From an uncultured Shewanella sp. (lineage in GTDB: Bacteria > Pseudomonadota > Gammaproteobacteria > Enterobacterales > Shewanellaceae), in assembly GCF_947497935.1 (NCBI RefSeq), contig NZ_CANMIO010000007.1, positions 204,319 to 268,318 on the forward strand: a stretch of DNA of 64,000 nt, in the 5' to 3' direction. The position numbers were made by a program, and so were the translations under genes. The notes beneath the pieces were generated by a model. It ran no database searches and had not been told where the DNA came from. It worked only from the letters and a program-made list of their open reading frames with translations. Shown here piece by piece: positions 60,944 to 64,000 of this stretch (position 1 is its first letter; every line of letters starts with the position of its first letter).

Positions 60944-61831
60944 TTAGAAGCGGTATTGCCACAGTGCTCCAATTGTATTGAAATCATTACCAACTTGAGT
61001 CACGACCCCTGTGTTGGCGTAGAGTTTGATACTGTGCTGGCTATTAATCGGAAAAGAGTAGGTTATACCGAACCGGGAATTACGCTGCTCATCTAGCGAG
61101 TTTATTTTGTCTTTACTGGTTTCACCGCCAAAAAATAGATTGCCATTTAATGAGACCCAGTGCCCTCGGCTGATGTTATAGATAAGATGCCCTTGAAGTG
61201 TGTATTGAGGTTGCTGCTCTAATTCTGTGTCATTAAAAAAATCATCATTATCACCATAAAGCCTTACTGAGGCAATAAGATCGTAATACCAGCGTCCAAG
61301 CTTATGTGACATGCCTATGCCTGGGCGAAATACCCAACGATTACTGCCGGCATTGAGTAGTCTTTTTCCGTCATAACTGCCTAATGGCATGCTAATTTGC
61401 ATGCTTGCCCCCACGACAACACCTTGTTGCCATTTTGAAAAATCCTTTGCCTCTAATGCGGGGGCACCAAAAAAATTCCAAGTGACTTTTATCGATGGGT
61501 CGCCATATCCACAGCGATCTGCGTTGAGTTGCTGACCATTGAAATCAGCGCTACCTTGATAACAGACTCGTGTTGTTGATAAGTCAACTTTTGAAGAGCT
61601 TTCGGCTAGAGAGAAAGTATGGGCATAGCCAATAACAGCAGCGTTAATAGTCAGATTGGCATTTTGAATGGGGGCTGTAGGAGCTGGCGATAGATTGCCT
61701 TCGGAATGTACCACGCCAGCGGCTAGGAAATGCATCCCAATAGGGATATTAGTGTAGCTGCGCGGCTCGAGATCTTGAGCTACACAGGGGCTGCAAGCTA
61801 GCATGAGTAAAAGGTAGCGCGTCTTTACCAT
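60944..61831 (-). CDS. Outer-membrane beta-barrel protein, phenol-degradation MetA-like family
   Basis: A 295-residue exported protein. From Met at 61831 the N terminus is a signal peptide ending CVAQ. The remainder is rich in amphipathic beta strands (GWYYDLIASVRLYGD, YTLQGHLIYNISRGHWVSLNG, GALWQYRF), with the C-terminal aromatic Phe of an outer-membrane protein. It resembles the transporter family named for a phenol meta-pathway gene. Longer readings from 61867 or 61918 lack a signal sequence at the right place. Confidence 0.7.
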   Translation of the reverse strand: MVKTRYLLLMLACSPCVAQDLEPRSYTNIPIGMHFLAAGVVHSEGNLSPAPTAPIQNANLTINAAVIGYAHTFSLAESSSKVDLSTTRVCYQGSADFNGQQLNADRCGYGDPSIKVTWNFFGAPALEAKDFSKWQQGVVVGASMQISMPLGSYDGKRLLNAGSNRWVFRPGIGMSHKLGRWYYDLIASVRLYGDNDDFFNDTELEQQPQYTLQGHLIYNISRGHWVSLNGNLFFGGETSKDKINSLDEQRNSRFGITYSFPINSQHSIKLYANTGVVTQVGNDFNTIGALWQYRF

Positions 61832-62126
61832 ATAGATGTTATCTGGTTTGAGTAACGCCTTATCCATAATTGAGACATGTTTATTGTTAATCAATCTTAA
61901 TCCCTTAAAAACCGACATAAAGCCTAGGTTTAGTCAAATTGGGTTCATATGCTTAACTTTATAAGGTGAAACTGAACAGGCCCGTATGATTTAACACTAA
62001 GTTAACCAATCTGCAGGGTTTATCAAGCGAGTTTTAATGCTATCTCAAAATTTTTACGCGTCATTAAAGTGTTACTTTGGTAATCTTAGTATATTGATAA
62101 GTTCATACTCAGGATAAATTAAACAA

Positions 62127-62639
62127 GTGTTATCAATTAATCAGTTGCATCAGCTTGTTAGGCTGGAGCTTGATAAAGCGCTAACCAGGGCTATAGCGGC
62201 CGCAAAACGAGCGCATGAGACGGCAACCGATACTGAGAGTATTGCTAAAAGTAAGTATGAAACCTTTGGCCTAGAAGCATCCTACCTTGCCCATGGACAA
62301 TCTATGAGGGTAACCCAATGCCAAGCCGACATTAGGGATTTTGAGGGAATGTTTGCTCGGATAAATTCAAATTTGAGTATAGAGGCTAAGGAGTCTAATA
62401 AACCTAAGGTAGAATTAGGTAAATTAGTCGCTTTGATGGATGAAAATGGTAAAAGCCAATACTTGTTTGTTGGACCAGGAGTTGGTGGATTAAAGATAGT
62501 AGAGGGTAATCGCTCAATTATGGTTGTCACACTAGAGTCGCCATTAGGCACTGCCATGGCAAATAAACGACAAGGAGATGTATTTAGTCTGATTGTGGCA
62601 GGTAACAAGCGAGAATATGAAATCATCGAACTAGTCTAG
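62127..62639 (+). CDS. GreA/GreB C-terminal-like elongation factor protein
   Basis: A 170-residue protein whose last 75 residues (GKLVALMDENGKSQYLFVGPGVGGLKI ... TLESPLGTAMANKRQGDVF) resemble the FKBP-like C-terminal domain of GreA/GreB and Rnk. The N-terminal 90 residues are helical, with ETFGLEASYLAHGQSMRV. Whether it holds the acidic tip residues of the coiled coil of true Gre factors is unclear, so it may bind RNA polymerase as a competitor or have another role. GTG start at 62127. Confidence 0.7.
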   Translation: MLSINQLHQLVRLELDKALTRAIAAAKRAHETATDTESIAKSKYETFGLEASYLAHGQSMRVTQCQADIRDFEGMFARINSNLSIEAKESNKPKVELGKLVALMDENGKSQYLFVGPGVGGLKIVEGNRSIMVVTLESPLGTAMANKRQGDVFSLIVAGNKREYEIIELV

Positions 62640-62742
62640 CTTGTTGTATTTAGGCCAATGAAATGTTCATAGTATCGAATAAGACCTATATGGATGATTT
62701 CAAGTATCGAGTTATATTTGAGAAGGTTTGAAGAGGAATAAT

Positions 62743-63255
62743 ATGACGCCAATAAAGACTGAGCGGTTAATCATAAGACAAGTTACTGAAGATGATGCGG
62801 CATTTATTATGACTTTATATAATGAGCCAACTTTTATTCAAGGAGTTGGAGATCGTGGCGTGTCAAGTCTTGCGCTTGCTCGACAATACATCAATGAGTT
62901 CATAATTAAGAGCTATGCCGAGAATGGATATGGGTCTTTTCTTATTGTGCTAAAGGGCTGCAATACACCCATTGGCGTATGTGGATTGTTAAAGCGTGAT
63001 TACCGTGAAGATGTTGAGCTTGGTTATGGTTTAGTCTACAAATATTGGTCTAAAGGCTATGCGATTGAATCTTGTCAAGCTGTACTGAATTTTGGTGTAG
63101 AGGCGTTGGGACTGAGCGAATTTATCGCGGTCACATCACTTGATAATAACGCCTCTATTAAGACCTTAGAGCGGTTAGATTTCAAATTTGAGACAGTTGA
63201 AAAACTAGCTGAATACGATGATGAGAGTAAATTGTTCAGATTAGTTAAGCTATAA
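62743..63255 (+). CDS. GNAT acetyltransferase (RimJ/RimL-like)
   Basis: A 170-residue N-acetyltransferase of the RimJ/RimL branch: TERLIIRQVTEDDAAFI, then the acetyl-CoA P-loop region ELGYGLVYKYWSKGYAIES and GLSEFIAVTSLDNNASIKTLERLDF. The ATG at 62743 has AGAGGA upstream; TTG at 62728 would add five residues. Substrate unknown. Confidence 0.82.
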   Translation: MTPIKTERLIIRQVTEDDAAFIMTLYNEPTFIQGVGDRGVSSLALARQYINEFIIKSYAENGYGSFLIVLKGCNTPIGVCGLLKRDYREDVELGYGLVYKYWSKGYAIESCQAVLNFGVEALGLSEFIAVTSLDNNASIKTLERLDFKFETVEKLAEYDDESKLFRLVKL

Positions 63256-63364
63256 AGCGAGTGATTAAATTGACGGGTGAACCGTTATGTATTGAAATAA
63301 TAGGCTGTTTTAGATAAGGTTTTTCTACTGAATAAATAGTATCGTCAATACTAAGGAGTGTTTT

Positions 63365-63724
63365 ATGGTGTCAAAGGTTTCTCGATTCACTCTTATACTC
63401 GGTATTTTTGTTGCTATGATGGGCTGTAATATCGCCAACCATGGATCATTTGTCACCAATACCTATCAGGATGTAAAGGTATCCGGCCCTCTCGTCAGGC
63501 TCGGTCCAGTTTCAGGACAGAGTTGTCAGACTCATTTTTTGTATTTGTTGCCAATGGGTGACAGTGTTTCTTCGCCTCGCGCTATTGAGGAGGCTAAAAA
63601 TGCAATCAAAGGTACAATAATCATCACCGACGTCACCATAGATGACACTCTGTCGTTTGGTGTTGGCTATTCAGAGCAATGTATCAATGTGCAAGGAATA
63701 GCCTTTGGAACAATAACGCAGTAG
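63365..63724 (+). CDS. TRL-like family lipoprotein
   Basis: A 119-residue protein with a signal peptide and a lipobox-like AMMGC (Cys21), so it is probably lipidated and envelope-bound. The body (LGPVSGQSCQTHFLYLLPMGDSVSSPRAIEEAKNAI) recalls TRL-like proteins, whose function is unknown. It uses ATG with AAGGAG upstream. Confidence 0.65.
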   Translation: MVSKVSRFTLILGIFVAMMGCNIANHGSFVTNTYQDVKVSGPLVRLGPVSGQSCQTHFLYLLPMGDSVSSPRAIEEAKNAIKGTIIITDVTIDDTLSFGVGYSEQCINVQGIAFGTITQ

Positions 63725-63852
63725 TAGTAATCGCCATATTCATAATCGGATTGCTTGAATTACATAGCATATTACTCATTTTACTTGTTGTGTGGCTTGG
63801 TCTATTTGCTTCTAACTAATGAACAATAGACTGTAACTATTTCAGATAATCT

Positions 63853-63996
63853 CTAGCTCTCACTACACTGAGATTTTCCCGCTTGATAACAACTAGGTTG
63901 CCTTGGGCAAACTGCACCTCGACCACAAATTAGGCGAGCTTCATTTTCAATTCCTCTTTCAATCCAGTTGATATTGAGGATTTTAGCTACACTCAT
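63853..63996 (-). CDS. Small cysteine-rich ORF, possibly the end of a larger gene
   Basis: A 47-residue frame with four cysteines (24, 30, 36 and 44) in a Zn-ribbon-like spacing C-X5-C-X5-C-X7-C, including CGRGAVCPRQPSC. The codons between ATG at 63996 and TAG at 63855 are free of stops, but the window ends four bases further, so the gene could extend beyond. No ribosome binding site can be judged. Confidence 0.4.
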   Translation of the reverse strand: MSVAKILNINWIERGIENEARLICGRGAVCPRQPSCYQAGKSQCSES

Positions 63997-64000
63997 TAAA

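Overview
The window reads as chromosomal core DNA of a marine gammaproteobacterium, most likely Shewanella. Three things point there: the E. coli-like gene order around pyrD-zapC-rlmKL-uup-rmf-fabA-lonH and around uvrY-uvrC-pgsA-tRNA(Gly-Cys-Leu); a kdnA-kdnB pair next to kdsB, the Kdo8N (8-amino-Kdo) lipopolysaccharide genes characterised in Shewanella oneidensis; and several families typical of that genus (DUF3466, DUF2066, DUF3334, DUF2897). I see no prophage, insertion sequence, CRISPR array or rRNA operon. Genus assignment is inference from gene content, not from a search.

Layout. 1-12 kb: tail of pyrD, zapC, a gene-poor 0.7 kb stretch, a cyclophilin lipoprotein, initiator tRNA-fMet with a decayed partial copy, rlmKL, a glutaredoxin-like gene, uup, a DUF3466 surface/secreted protein, rmf, fabA and lonH (ribosome modification and hibernation, ABC-F translation factor, unsaturated fatty acid synthesis). 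12-17 kb: tRNA-Ser, uvrY-uvrC-pgsA, tRNA-Gly/Cys/Leu, then an array of three truncated copies of the tRNA-Leu 3' end with terminators, and an orphan type IV pilin. 17-20 kb: the ldtD/mepK cell-wall pair and rplY. 20-25 kb: the prkA-yeaH-spoVR stress set on the minus strand. 25-37 kb: sodB, grxD, uraA, a DUF2066 protein, hda, a large lipoprotein with an HExxH motif, yfgD, bepA, a TusA-like gene, perM and the divergent argP/argO pair. 37-46 kb: bcp, gcvR, dapA-bamC, an RND efflux pair, a DUF2897 membrane protein and kdsB.

46-64 kb: kdnB and kdnA, beta-carbonic anhydrase, an alpha/beta hydrolase, an M15 peptidase, dapE and an arsenate-reductase-fold gene in one tight cluster; the general PTS genes ptsH-ptsI-crr; an ACT protein; a methyl-accepting chemotaxis protein beside a CheX-like DUF3334 gene; a DEDDh exonuclease; the ribosomal oxygenase roxA; an outer-membrane beta-barrel candidate; a Gre-like elongation factor; a GNAT acetyltransferase; a TRL-like lipoprotein and a 47-residue cysteine-rich ORF at the very end.

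Themes. Envelope biogenesis recurs (bepA, bamC, ldtD, mepK, M15 peptidase, kdsB/kdnA/kdnB, pgsA), as does ribosome and stationary-phase biology (rlmKL, uup, rmf, rplY, roxA, prkA/yeaH/spoVR). The most unusual structures are the tandem tRNA-Leu 3'-end repeats (16.1-16.5 kb), a dense helically phased GATC cluster after pyrD, a perfect CRP-consensus half of a 12-bp inverted repeat upstream of yfgD, the 5'-half pseudo-tRNA-fMet, and several strong hairpins that lack the T tract of a normal terminator.
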